From Mallotus nudiflorus (lineage: Eukaryota; Streptophyta; Magnoliopsida; Malpighiales; Euphorbiaceae), in assembly GCA_947683625.1 (NCBI GenBank), contig CANTUR010000125.1, forward strand, positions 4,340,001 to 4,404,000: a stretch of DNA of 64,000 nucleotides, in the 5' to 3' direction. The notes below the pieces were generated by a model. The model was not told where the DNA came from, did not search any database, and worked only from the letters and a program-made list of their open reading frames with translations. Shown here one piece after another: positions 1 to 10,944 of the stretch (the first letter of the stretch is position 1; each line of letters begins with the position of its first letter). The translations under genes and the position numbers were made by a program.

Positions 1-1541
1 AAACCCTAAAATTCAAACACTATTGAGAACACTCCGTACACCACAAAATTTGATTTCTTTTGTTCTTTTAAAGCCCTAGTTTTTTTATACGGTTCTTTTA
101 ATGAGAACGATCCAATGTTGTTTTTAGTTCCAATCCATAATCAACAATACTTTAATTTCAACGGTGAAAATCCTAGTCTGAGGGGCTAAAAAAGGTATTT
201 GCACAACATTTAAGATCATCACAGTGTTCTTTTTTTATTATTTTCTTCCTTAATGATTTTAATTTTATTTTTGTTATTTATTTGGGTATTAAATTTCACT
301 AATCTAATTTTTTTTGTGTTTTTTTTTGTTTTAATAACTGAGCGAGGATTGAGGAGGATACTACAAGTGTTTATATGAACAGAAGATCCATGGAATAATC
401 TATACTGCTTTCTATTAGATATTAGGATTTTTATCTTCATTTTGCATTCACGTGTTTTGTATAGTTTTTTTAATTCATGGCTGTATAATTGATTAATTTT
501 AGTTTTTGTACGTGGTTTATAATAGCCCCAGTAGTGGAAATAGTAAAAGATTTAATTTTTTGTGTTTAAAATCAATTAGTAATTAGGTTTAATTGGGTAA
601 AAATCAATTAAAATCAATGGTGGTAGTAGCTTAATTTAGGGTTTGCATGTCATTGATTTAGGGTTTTTAGAAAATCACTAAAATATTTTTTGATCCTTTT
701 TTACGTTTTATTTGTTTTGGGTTGTGTTTTTGGGTTTTTATATTATTTTGGGCCTCAAGCCCACGCTTAGGTCTAACTCATTTTAAATAGGCTTAAAAAA
801 TGGTTTAAGACTTTAAATGATTAAAATTAATCTAGTCCCATTAGGTTAATTAGATTTTACGCCCACTTAGTTAATTAAAAGTTATTTAGACTTAGCTCAG
901 CCCACTTAATTTCATTCCTTTTAAAATAAATATACCGAAGCCCACTTCTCATTTTAAATAAAACCAAGTTAGACTTAGGCCCATTAATTTCATTTTCCTT
1001 TGAAATTAAATAGACTTAAGCCCATTCCTTAGACAAACTAAAATAAATAGATCTAGGCTCACTAATTAATAAAAAATTTAGGCCCACCTTTAGTCCCTTT
1101 CTCACTTGTAAATAAAATGTAAATCTAGCTAACTTTTTAATAAAATGAACATAGTTTAGACTTAGGGACAACACGAATTTGAGTGCATTTTTTATATGTA
1201 ATTTTATTGACTAGATGGATGTCAAATAAGGTTTAAATAAAATTGCATTCAATTAGAGGATGAAATAATCATTTATAAAATTGTTCATAAAATTATTTTA
1301 AATGAACATGAGACTAAGAGAAGTCAGTATTCCATTCCCAAAATCTCCTGGTTGTGGTGCTAACTTTCTTTTAGAGAATCGAGCACCACCAAGCAAATTG
1401 TCCCAGTTATTACCCTGGGTGGCGACTCCTGTTCTCCACGCTATGACTTTGTGACATAGTAGTGTGTTCCCTAAGGCCCTGAGCCTAAACAGTGTCACAA
1501 TTGCTAAAATCTTGGATGCACGCTAAACCCCACCGTCTACA
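1..1541 (+). repeat. 5' LTR of element A, partial
   Basis: It matches the 3' LTR at about 11305-12541, starting with the CCCTAAA-containing stretch. It ends in CTACA directly before the primer-binding site. Compared with this copy, the 3' LTR lacks about 320 bp (985-1305 here). A run of imperfect TTAGGCCCA-containing repeats lies at about 750-1110, and a GTAATAGCCCC block (about 520) is shared with LTRs B, D and E. Confidence 0.88.
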
Positions 1542-1542
1542 A

Positions 1543-1560
1543 TGGCGACTCCACTGGGGA
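1543..1560 (+). promoter_or_regulatory. Primer-binding site of element A
   Basis: The 18 bases TGGCGACTCCACTGGGGA lie one base after the LTR end. This is the PBS type usual in Tat/Ogre elements (reported for Ogre as tRNA-Arg derived). Related sites follow LTRs B and C. Confidence 0.8.
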
Positions 1561-2534
1561 TAAGAGATACTAATTCTACTTGTGTTCTTTAGAATTATTT
1601 TATCGATTATTATTTCATTTTTGCGTTCATTCTGCATGTCCTTACTAAACCGATGGCGTTGGTTTATGATTCCATAATTCCACTAGCTTCATGGAGTTGT
1701 AGATTGACTAACCATCACTCTTAGCCTTAACTCGATTCAAGAGAGATTACTGGGCTCATCTGACTATAGTCTACAACCCAAGTCCTTAAGGGGGGGTAAT
1801 CTTCTATCAAGTTGGTAAAGGATGTTGGGCCCCTCTGACCTTGGCATGTAACTCAAAGTCCATAATGGAGAGCATCTTGCTAAGGGAACCTTAACTTTTC
1901 ACTGGACCTTAACCACATATAATGGTCGAGTTACTTCCCTTAGGATTTTTACCCAAAGTGATTGTTTATTTAAATTTCCATGAGGTATTTCTATTTATAA
2001 AAGCCCAGGCCTGTACCTTTGAAGCTTATTCAGGCTAATAAGGATTAGGCTAGACCTTTATATTTAGAAATGCTGCTTATATACTTTTACCTTTTAAGAG
2101 AGATTTGGCATGCGCATCGACTCTTAATATCCTATGTTGATATAAAGGCTAAGACCAAAAATCCTGGGAAAAGAAACTTGCCATTGAACATGTGTGTGGG
2201 AGAAATAAGGTTGGAAGGTTTACCTGCATGATGGCTTGTTAATTGCTTCTTAATACTTACTCTGTGCTAAGTGCTTGCCTGTTATTTGTTTCATAAACAC
2301 ATACATCATGCATACATGCATACAGACAGTCCATGCATCATACTAACACCTTATTTTATAGCCATCATAGATTCATTTAGGTCTTCTCATGTTGGGGGAC
2401 GAAGAGGTGGCAGATTAAGTATAACAAATCTAAACCCTAAGTCAATAGCTCAAGAGATCCTTCAATAATTAGAGAAGAGTCTAATCAATCCACTATACCT
2501 ACAAGCTAAACCAACTCAGACTGAACATACTGAA
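1561..2534 (+). other. Untranslated leader of element A
   Basis: No coding frame is supported. The stretch is colinear with the leaders of element B (15439-16361) and element E (55704-56715), sharing blocks such as the one at about 2100-2220, and it ends at the first gag ATG. Confidence 0.7.
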
Positions 2535-3855
2535 ATGGAACAACAACAAGAGATGTGGACCTTAGAGGACATTAAGGGAGCTTTGATGGATGACATGAGA
2601 GCTATGATGCAAGATAAACTGATACAGGCTTTGGCTGGACTAGTGCAACCTATTATTGAATAACCACCTACTGTAGTTATTGAACAACCACCTACTGCTA
2701 CTCTTGAACAACCACCTGCTGTAGGAGCTCCACTTGTTGCTGTAGCTCCTCCTCCTGCTACTAACAATGCTGGGGGGCAATCTACTGCTAGGAATGTGCC
2801 TGCTACTGATGTGAGACTGGAAGACATTAAAAACTACATGGTAGAAAAGGCAAAAAGAGAGTCACTTGAATTGGTCCATGATCATGAGTCCAAGCAAATG
2901 CAAGCACTAACTCAGAAAATGTCCAAGATAGAAGAGTTGATTAGAGGACAAGGAATGGGATATTCTTTGACTTTGATGACATGCTGCAAATGGAGGGAGA
3001 TAAGCTACCTAAAAAATTCAAAATGCCTCAACTGCAAAAATTTAAAGGGAAAAGAGACCTTAGAATTCATTTGAACCAATACACAACAACCATGAGCACT
3101 ATTAAAGCACCATTAGCAGTAGTTGCTAGGCTGTTTATACTATCACTAGAGGGAATGGATGTAAACTGGTACCATAGATTTGAAAAGTTTGTTAGGGTTG
3201 ATTGGAAAGAACTATGTATTGCATTCTTGAAATAATATAATTATAACACTCGATGAAAAGTGTCAATTAGGGATTTGGAGTTGACTAAGCGAAAACCAAA
3301 TGAGACCTTTTCTGATTTCCTCACCAGATTCATGAATAAAGCAGGACTGATGAAAAACAAACTGGCTAAAAAGGATCAAGTTAGGATGATTATTCATAAT
3401 GTATCACCTAATTTGGTCGAAAGACTGCAAATGATGAACCTAAAGACCTTCATAGACCTATATGATGACAGACTACAAGTTAAAGAGATAGAGAATGAGA
3501 AAAAGAAGAATTCTAAAGGCTCAGCAACCCAAAATTACTCAATTAGGGGCACACAATAGGGAAGTACTAGTTGAGCTATGGAGGTGCATGAAGTTCAGTA
3601 ACCTCAAAAGTTCTCCAACTTCAACCAACCACTCTCCAAAGTCCTAAAGAGGTAAATCCAAAAAGGCCTACTCTAACCCTTAACCTTTTCTAAGCCACCA
3701 AACCTAAATGTCCTTGGTTTTGACCCTAATAGTTATTGTAAATTCCACCAAGTTGTTGGCCATCCCACAGACAATTGTATCCACCTAAAACATGAGAACC
3801 AAAACTTGATACACTCTGAAAAAATCATCGACCCTGAAAAATCCAACTCTAACTA
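2535..3855 (+). pseudogene. gag: Broken gag of element A (Tat/Ogre type)
   Basis: Gag forms the retrotransposon particle and binds its RNA. The frame opens at ATG 2535 (MEQQQEMWTLEDI). It passes a proline-rich segment with repeated EQPPT motifs and a coiled-coil-like basic helix (about 2815-2940), then enters the Retrotrans_gag core: KMPQLQKFKG, a WYHRFEK segment, LCIAFLK and a NETFSDFLTRF segment up to about 3500. A zinc-knuckle-like YCKFHQVVGHPTDNC follows at about 3734-3778, the CxxH...GH....C form seen in Tat gag. Breaks: an in-frame stop in the proline-rich segment (about 2660), a 2-base loss near 2970 that shifts the frame relative to the B copy, and stops near 3233 and 3254. It is clearly inactive. 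Confidence 0.82.
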
Positions 3856-3909
3856 AAAACCAGAAACAACCCTTTCCTAGACTACCGAAATGTTCCACCA
3901 CCAGCCACC

Positions 3910-5700
3910 ATGATGATTAACTCAGGGGTTAGCAAAGAAAAAGTGCTAAGCTCCTTCGAGGACCTCAACCCTATACCCAATGGAGAGCCTTTCGGACAAC
4001 CACATAGAGAAGTGGAAGATTTACTAGGCCAACCCTCAGGTAAGTTTAATTATAGAGTATTCTACTTAAAACCATCCTCTGTTGATATCCTTATTGAATC
4101 AATTAAGCCCTCAGGTTAGGGAGATGAGTTTGATGATAAGCTGGTAAAAGAAGAGCCTAAAATTCTCAAGCAGTCGCCAAGAGGAGTTGAAGATCTATTG
4201 GTACAACCTTCAAGCAAGTTTGATTACAGAGTATTCTATTCTAAGCCCGCTTCCACTGACATCCCCATTAAATCAATCATGCCTACAGGGTGGGGTGATG
4301 AATTTGAGAATGACCCTTTAGCTCTTGAACAGTCTCAAGAAGGAGTTAAAAATTTACTGAATAAACACTTAGGTAAGCTCAATATGGGAGATCTAAAAAG
4401 GAAGGAAACATGTACAATGGAAGTGTGGAAGGATGGGAAAAGAGACCAAATCATTGGAGTTATTGACATCTGGTATGACTCAAATGAAGAAAGCCTAAGC
4501 ATTTTTTATGTCTGGAGTGATGATCCTAAAGTGAATCATATCACTAGAAGTGGGAGGAATTATAAAGCAGCAGAAAAGAAAATAGAAAGAGTAACAGAAA
4601 GAGAAGATGCAGAGATAGAAGAAGAACAAAAAGAGGATATGATTTTGGAACAACTGAAGAAGGCTAAGGCAAATGTCAGCATTTGGGAATTACTGATGCA
4701 TTCAGGGAGCCATAAAAGGGCTCTTGTCAAAGCTCTATCGAACATGAATATTGAAATAGCCACTACTCCACAGGCTATGGTAGTAAAGGTTATAAAAAAT
4801 AAACACGGGCTGATAACATTCTTAGATGATGACTTGCCTTTAGAAGGAAGAAACCATAATAAGACATTGTTTATCCTAGCTAAGGTGAAGGCAAAGAGAA
4901 CTAATTTTTCTATGGTCAATGATGGTTCTGTTATTAATGTAGGTTTGAAAGTTGAAGACTTAATAAATTCCAACCTCATAATTAGAGCTTATGATGACAG
5001 CACTAGGAATGTGGAGGGGACATTCCAAGCTCTGGTTAAAATAGGACTTGTGGAATCAACCATTGACTTTACCGTGATGGACATTCCAGTCACTTATGCC
5101 TTGTTATTGGGATGGCCATGGTTCCATGCCTTGGGAGGGGTACCCTCAACTGTGCATCAAAAGATAAAATTCTCTTATAAAGGAGAAGTTATGACCATAG
5201 AAGCTGGGACCAATGCTGTTGTGGCATCTATATTGGATAAATAGAAACAAGTGTGTGCACCCCCTGGTTTCAAGATTGATGGGATATTTGATGGGACTAA
5301 AATGGATCCAAGAGTAGCAAAAATGATGGAGAGCATGAATTACCGGCTTGGACGAGGACTGGGGAAGAATGAACAAGGAAGTCCAAAATTCCCATAATTC
5401 AAAACTCAAGATGACACAACAGGATTGGTTTTTACAGGGGAAGCAAAGCCAAAAGGTAGAAGGGCAAGGAAGAGATTCAATGCAGAAAAGAGGAAGTTTT
5501 TAGCAAAAGTTAGTCATTTGAGTCAAAACTTCATCAAGTCAGGGGAAGGCAAATACTATATGGGAGCCAAGGAATCAGTCAGTGTTGCTGGAGCAGATGT
5601 TCCTGGGTTTGAGATCTTCAAAGAGCAGATTATGGAGAATCTGATTAAGGACAACAAAGAGGAAGTGATGAAACTGATAGTTAAGAGGATGGGCCACTAG
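3910..5700 (+). pseudogene. pro: Broken protease plus G-patch frame of element A
   Basis: One reading frame spans the interval, interrupted by stops at 4117-4119, 5242-5244 and 5395-5397. It opens with two tandem copies of a module of about 50 residues beginning LLGQPSGK (about 4020) and LLVQPSSK (about 4195). Then come an acidic/basic linker (VNHITRSGRNY at about 4530) and a retropepsin-like domain: MVNDGSVINV (about 4915; D-x-G-S instead of DTG, usual in this lineage) and ALLLGWPWFH...GGVPST (about 5100-5150). A G-patch follows (RLGRGLGKNEQG, about 5343-5380) and a basic tail with KGRRARKRF. The catalytic Asp of the protease appears to be Asn here. No RT frame follows. Gag, protease and G-patch would have been one polyprotein. 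Confidence 0.8.
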
Positions 5701-7422
5701 TGCTATTGTTAAAGAGTTATTATGTCAACCACCTCAAGGACAACCACTATGAGACTTAGCATCACTAGCATATAGAATAGGAAATAAAATTTCTTATTGA
5801 GTAAAATTTTAGTTTCTAGTGATCGATAATATAAATTCTGACCATGATTACTTATGTAATGTACATCCTAATGGTACTGTGCATTATAATTTAGATTAGT
5901 ATGTTTGACATAAATTCAATTAGATTCATTCAGCATGGGCATAAATGCAAATTCAAAGAAAATACATATATCACATGATGTAACTTCTAAAGATAGGAAA
6001 TGTGAGGAAAAAAAAGAAAGAACAAAGAGAGAATAAAAAAGAGAAAAAAAGAAAAAAAAGAATAGTAAAGTAAAAAATAGAGAGGAAAATTCATGACTGA
6101 CTGATAACATGAGTTATATCATATGATGTAATGAATGTTCTTATTTTTGCCCTAATGAATGATTAAAATTGAATTTTAAATTTTTGTTCAAACATCGCAT
6201 ATTGGTCTTTATCATAACGTATAAGTATCTGAATGGAAAAATAATACATGATGAAAGCTAAATTAGAGCTATGAGATCACTATTTTAGTTACATTTTCTT
6301 TTTGCCACCTCTTTTGTAATTTTCCTTGTAAGCCTAGCATCCCCTTATACCTTGAGAATTCAGGTGGCTCAATAACTTACTTTTCAATCCATACATTATA
6401 ACTATCATCAATTATTGAATCAACATCAATTCTTACATTCTGCTAAAGAATTCTTCGAAGTGCAAGTCTAGTTGATTTCATCATCCAGAACTCGCTTCAA
6501 TCAGTTTGCCCATTCCTGTGCATCTTCAATACATGAGATTGTAGCTAATAGGGTTAGTAAGACAAAAGGCCAACAACAATAATGACCAAACTGAGTCTCT
6601 TGTGCATATGAAGAAAGTGATTACTAGGATGAATTCAAAATGATGTTGGGGGCAAAATGTAACTCTGGGACAAGTTAGGGGCAAAACGATAAATACAACA
6701 GTAGAACTTCAAAGTTAGTGAAAACGATCTCAGGGCAGAAAGGAGTATACTACAAGCATACAAATATAATAATTATCACATAGAAAAAGCAGTAACAAAA
6801 GAAAAAGTTCAATAGTGCATCGGTCAATCACGAGCTCCAGTGTAAAGCCATGGACCCCACTTGTTGGCCTGGTTATTTGTCTAATAGACTATATCAGAAG
6901 CTCAAACATCAGAAGTACCAACAATGAAGCATTAAGTGCTTGAACCTACAAGCTATTAATGAGGCACCTCATTCTCACACTCCAAGTTGTGAACATAGCT
7001 TTGCTCCAAACAGAAGACCTATTGCATGTTATGCATAACATGCATACACTTGCATGCATTTGTTGTGAAATAATTTCTTTGCATAATAAAGTCTTTGAGC
7101 CTAGTCAATATTTTCCAAACACTTTGCTACTAACATTCAAGACTAGTATTGTAAAAGTGCAGGAAAGTAGTCAGAGTATTCACAGGTAAAGCATATAAAG
7201 GAATGAAAATAAAAGGAGTGGCATTACTAAGAAGCATCATCCTGGTGACCTCAAGAGGCTGGATAAGACTTTCAAGCTCCTCAAACTTAGTATCCATCTA
7301 TATAGTCTCATTGGGATCATCATTTGGAATATCTCTCCACAACAGTTAGACCATTGTAGGGTGTGGAATATAGTAATGAGAAGGTCCAACATGTCAACGA
7401 TACATGCTCTCGGCCTTAAAGA

Positions 7423-7842
7423 GGGAAGAATGCACTTCAAACTTGAGAAAAATGCACTCTAAAGACTTCTTTGATGGTGAAATAAAAACCTCTAACTCCC
7501 AAATCTTTTCTTTTACAGGAAATATTGGGAAGAGGAATGAGGCCCTTTACCATAGCATCAATATTCAGCCTAAAGCCACAACCTCAATGGTAGAATATCA
7601 TGACCCTGCGATCAGAGACATCATGATAAAAAGGGAAGAATGCACTCAAAATTTAGGACAAATGCACTCTAAAAAATTCTTTGATTATGAAATAAAAATC
7701 TATAACTCATAAATCTTTTCTTTTGCAGGAAATGTTAGGAAGACGAATGATGGAGCCCTCTACCATAGCATTAATTGAATAAAGCCACAACTTTGATGGT
7801 AGAATATCGCGACCCTGCGACTAGAGACATCATCACCACAAT
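7423..7842 (+). repeat. 210-bp tandem duplication in element A
   Basis: Two units start with GGGAAGAATGCAC at about 7423 and 7633. Element B has only one unit (about 19709-19920), so the duplication arose in the A lineage. Each unit contains a pyrimidine tract ending in ACAGG or GCAGG (about 7517 and 7728) that resembles a splice acceptor. Confidence 0.75.
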
Positions 7843-8407
7843 AAAAAAATGGAAGAATGCAAAAGAATAACATTGCATTTTGACAAAATTTCTTCACTTA
7901 TAAATAAAACCATACTAACTTATAGTATTTTGTGCAGGGAAATAACAAAAGAATAAAGAAGGGGAAAGGAACCGATACATCAATAAGAATGACCAGGATA
8001 GCAAATGCCAATCGCTTGTCAAAATCTCACTCTGTGTGACAAACACCCTAACAAATGGCAAAGGGAAGTAGTATAACTCTATCTTCTTTTGATTCTGTAG
8101 TAAAGTACAAATTGAAGGAAAATTTATAAAATTGAGAGTAAATTCATCCACTTTATAATATCATATGCGAAAACTTATCTCATGACCTTTGATTTGAGTG
8201 GTTTTCTTTTTTTAGCCTCGTAGAATTTAGATGTCTTGTTGGTAGTTCTATGCTAAGAGTTCTAAAACTCTAATTAATCTAATACTTACTTTACACCCAA
8301 ACGAGGGGAAGAATATGCAAAGACAAAATCTATGGACTTGCAGTATAAATTGGTTGAATTTTAAAGTGTCAATTTAGTCTTTTGAATGATAAATGTGCAT
8401 ATAATAA

Positions 8408-8750
8408 ACTCCAATGCTTATAAATGAGTACGAGTACTAATCCCTCAATGGTATCCATGCTGAGTAATACGAGAAAGGCGGGGGAACAATAAGAGGAGAA
8501 TCAAAATAAGAGCAAGCATAATGTAATCTAATGCCCAAAAATGAGCAAGAGTATCAACGTGAACCTCTAGCGGTATCCACACTGGGTAATACAACAAAGG
8601 TAGGGAAATACTAAAAGAGGACCCACATTAAAAAAAACTTGCTCTATTTACTCTAATGCTTTGTAAGAGTATAAGTATCCAAAGGACCTTCCCAACGGTA
8701 TCCACGTTGAGTAATATGAGAAAGGCGAGGAATACTTGGATAAGGAAGAA
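8408..8750 (+). repeat. Three tandem units of about 120 bp in element A
   Basis: The units start near 8408, 8525 and 8649 with CTCCAATGCTTATAAATGAG-like sequence. Each contains GGTATCCACGCTGAGTAATA and AAAGGCGGGG. The same three-unit array is present in element B (20489-20825), so it predates the split. Confidence 0.78.
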
Positions 8751-8930
8751 AAGCACAAAAACAATTCAAAGACTATTTTAATACTCCGAATTCAATATTT
8801 TTATGCTTAATTTCCATAAGTTTTGTTTAGCAAATTCTTCCTAAAATTAGGTATGGAAGTAAACTCTTCACTTGGTAAATGCTATACTCTTAGCATAAGG
8901 TGGTTAACGATGCCTTTGACCTTTGCACAT

Positions 8931-9086
8931 GGCAAATAAATGACAGTCTTAAAAATAAAACATAGTGAGTACATGCTATCTCATGATAAAAAGATGAATT
9001 TTCTCATAGGCAAATAAATGACAGTCTTGAAAATAAAAAATAGTGAGTACATGCTATCTCATGACAAAAAGATGAATTTTCTTATA
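8931..9086 (+). repeat. 78-bp tandem duplication in element A
   Basis: Two near-identical units begin GGCAAATAAATGACAGTCTT at 8931 and 9009. Element B has one copy (about 21013-21100). Confidence 0.8.
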
Positions 9087-9785
9087 AATTTTCAACATTA
9101 TAATGTACTTTTATACATTCATCATGATTGAAACTAGCTTCAATATGTCTGCAAGAATTATAAAACCAGAAGGAAGTGCACAGTGGAATTAAAATTAGTC
9201 AGCACAAAAAATTCAAAGCATTTGACTCAAATAACCAAAGATAAAAATCAGCTAGCAGTTATGGACTATAGCAACATCAAAGGCGAGCAATGAAAGGATT
9301 GCAGTCAATTTGCAAGCAATTATAGATTGCAGTTAATCACGAGCAATTATAGACTGTAGCATCATCAGTGATCAATGAAAGGGTTGTAGCTAATCACGAG
9401 CAATTATGGATTGAAGCATAATCATATAGATTAATCAACACTACATGATTGAGTGTAGTGTATTCCACTTTAGTCCATTACTTTTGTGTGCATATGAATT
9501 CAAGTTCTTTCATTGCAATTTGGTCCATATTTGCATTCTGATTAGGAATATATTCCTAATTAAATCATGACATTTATTAAATTAATAATTTATTGAATTA
9601 TTAAAGATGCATAATCAATCTATGATTCTGAATTTTCTGTCAAGTACAGAATATAAAACAAGATTACAGAATTCAATTTATGCATTTTACATGCATCATT
9701 TCAATCAAAGGATTCATATGTTGCACAGTAGTCATAACTTTCATTATGTTATGTACTGCATAGCAGTTACGACATAAAGTTTTCA

Positions 9786-10455
9786 ATTCAACTTCATTAG
9801 ACATCCTACAGGGAATATAGTGTACATCGTTAGATGTCCCACAGGGAATATAACGAAATTCATCAGTGCTAGATGTTCTACATGAACTATAGCAGATTTT
9901 CAATTCAACTTCACTAGACGTCCCACAAGGAATATAGTGTGCATCGTTAGACATCCCATAAGGAATATAACGAAATTCATTATTGCTAGATGTTCCATAG
10001 GAACTATAGCAAGTTATCATCACTAGACGTCCCACGGGGAATATAGTGTGCATCGTTAGACGTCCCACAAGAAATATAATGAAATTCATTATTGCTAGAC
10101 ATTCCACAAGAGCTATAGCAAAATTTTCAATTCAACTTAACTAGACGTCCCACAAGAAATATAGTGTGCATCGTTAGACGTCCCATAGGGAATATAACAA
10201 AATTCATCAGTGCTAGACATTCCATAGGAACTATAGCAAGTTTTCAATTTATCATCACTAGACGTCCCATAAGAAATATAGTGTACATCATTAGATGTCC
10301 CACAGGGAATATAATGAAATTCATCATTGCTAGACGTTCCATAAGAACTATAGTAAGTTTTCAATTTATCATTACTAAATGTCCCACAGGGAATATAGCG
10401 AAACTCATTTGCACAAAGTCCACAAGATGTTCAACAGGAAATATAGTGAGACTTG
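9786..10455 (+). repeat. Hairpin tandem array upstream of the polypurine tract of element A
   Basis: Subunits of about 35-45 bp contain TAGACGTCCCACAGGGAAT or TAGACGTTCCATAGGAACT. They are arranged in a higher-order unit of three with a period near 115 bp. Each subunit can fold: TCCC with GGGA around ACA, or GTTCC with GGAAC around ATA, so the arms differ together between subunits. The array accidentally keeps frames open on both strands, but these translate only to repeat peptides. It is not related in sequence to the array at the same place in element B. Confidence 0.8.
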
Positions 10456-10587
10456 TCAAACATTATACCTTGCTCAACAATTTGAGCATCAATCTATAAT
10501 TTAGGGTACAATTAAGTTTTTTAATTTCTTTCTTTCAAAATTATGTGCTTTTATTGCTTTGTCACAATTTGTCAAGTAAACAACGAC

Positions 10588-10600
10588 AAAAGGGGGCAAC
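10588..10600 (+). promoter_or_regulatory. Polypurine tract of element A
   Basis: AAAAGGGGG followed by CAAC lies directly before the TG of the 3' LTR. It is the plus-strand primer site and fixes the LTR start. Confidence 0.8.
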
Positions 10601-10805
10601 TGTAAGTACCTAATTTAGGGATGCAATTGTGCACAATTGCGACGTAAGCCCCTATGATGAAATTTTTTAAAAAATTGAACTTCGTTGTCAATTTTCAGGA
10701 CTTTAGGGACTAAATTGCAACATTTTTTAGGATTTGATTACAAGGAAGTCAAATTTTCAAGGGTCTTTTGGTAATTAAAAGTTAAAAAAATTAGGATAGG
10801 CATTT

Positions 10806-10935
10806 AATATCGATCGATATTGGTGTAATGCCTATTGACATTACACAATGCCGACCAACATTGTGTAATGCTGATCGGCATTACACAATGTCGATCGGCA
10901 TTGTACAATGTCGGTCAACATTACACAATGCCGAC
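10806..10935 (+). repeat. Palindrome array in U3 of LTR A
   Basis: About five units of about 22 bp contain AATGC...GCATT arms around loops such as TGATCG, for example GTGTAATGC and GCATTACAC near 10863-10886. The array ends immediately before the TATA box, the usual place for upstream promoter elements. Confidence 0.75.
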
Positions 10936-10936
10936 G

Positions 10937-10944
10937 TATAAAAG
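10937..10944 (+). promoter_or_regulatory. TATA box of LTR A
   Basis: TATAAAAG abuts the palindrome array in a plausible U3 position about 335 bp into the LTR. Transcription would begin about 30 bp downstream. Confidence 0.6.

Larger units (their letters stand above)
5701..9785 (+). other. Non-coding 3' region of element A
   Basis: No frame longer than about 100 residues has recognisable content. The region is colinear with 17950-21540 of element B, with blocks recognisable at about 5700, 6280, 6800, 7200, 7860, 8390 and 9230. It contains three separate tandem duplications, listed on their own. The shared, repeat-rich but non-coding character suggests an RNA or structural role rather than decayed pol. 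Confidence 0.65.

Noticed and set aside
1..12. CCCTAAA at the start of the window, like a plant telomere repeat
   Set aside because: Only one unit is present, and the same bases occur inside the 3' LTR of element A at about 11305.
5916..6110. Hydrophobic small frames such as 5916-6110 and 18204-18401 on the minus strand
   Set aside because: They are translations of purine-rich low-complexity DNA shared by A and B.
9673..10499. Overlapping open frames of 144, 75 and 111 residues on both strands
   Set aside because: They are by-products of the hairpin tandem array; the peptides simply repeat the DNA unit.
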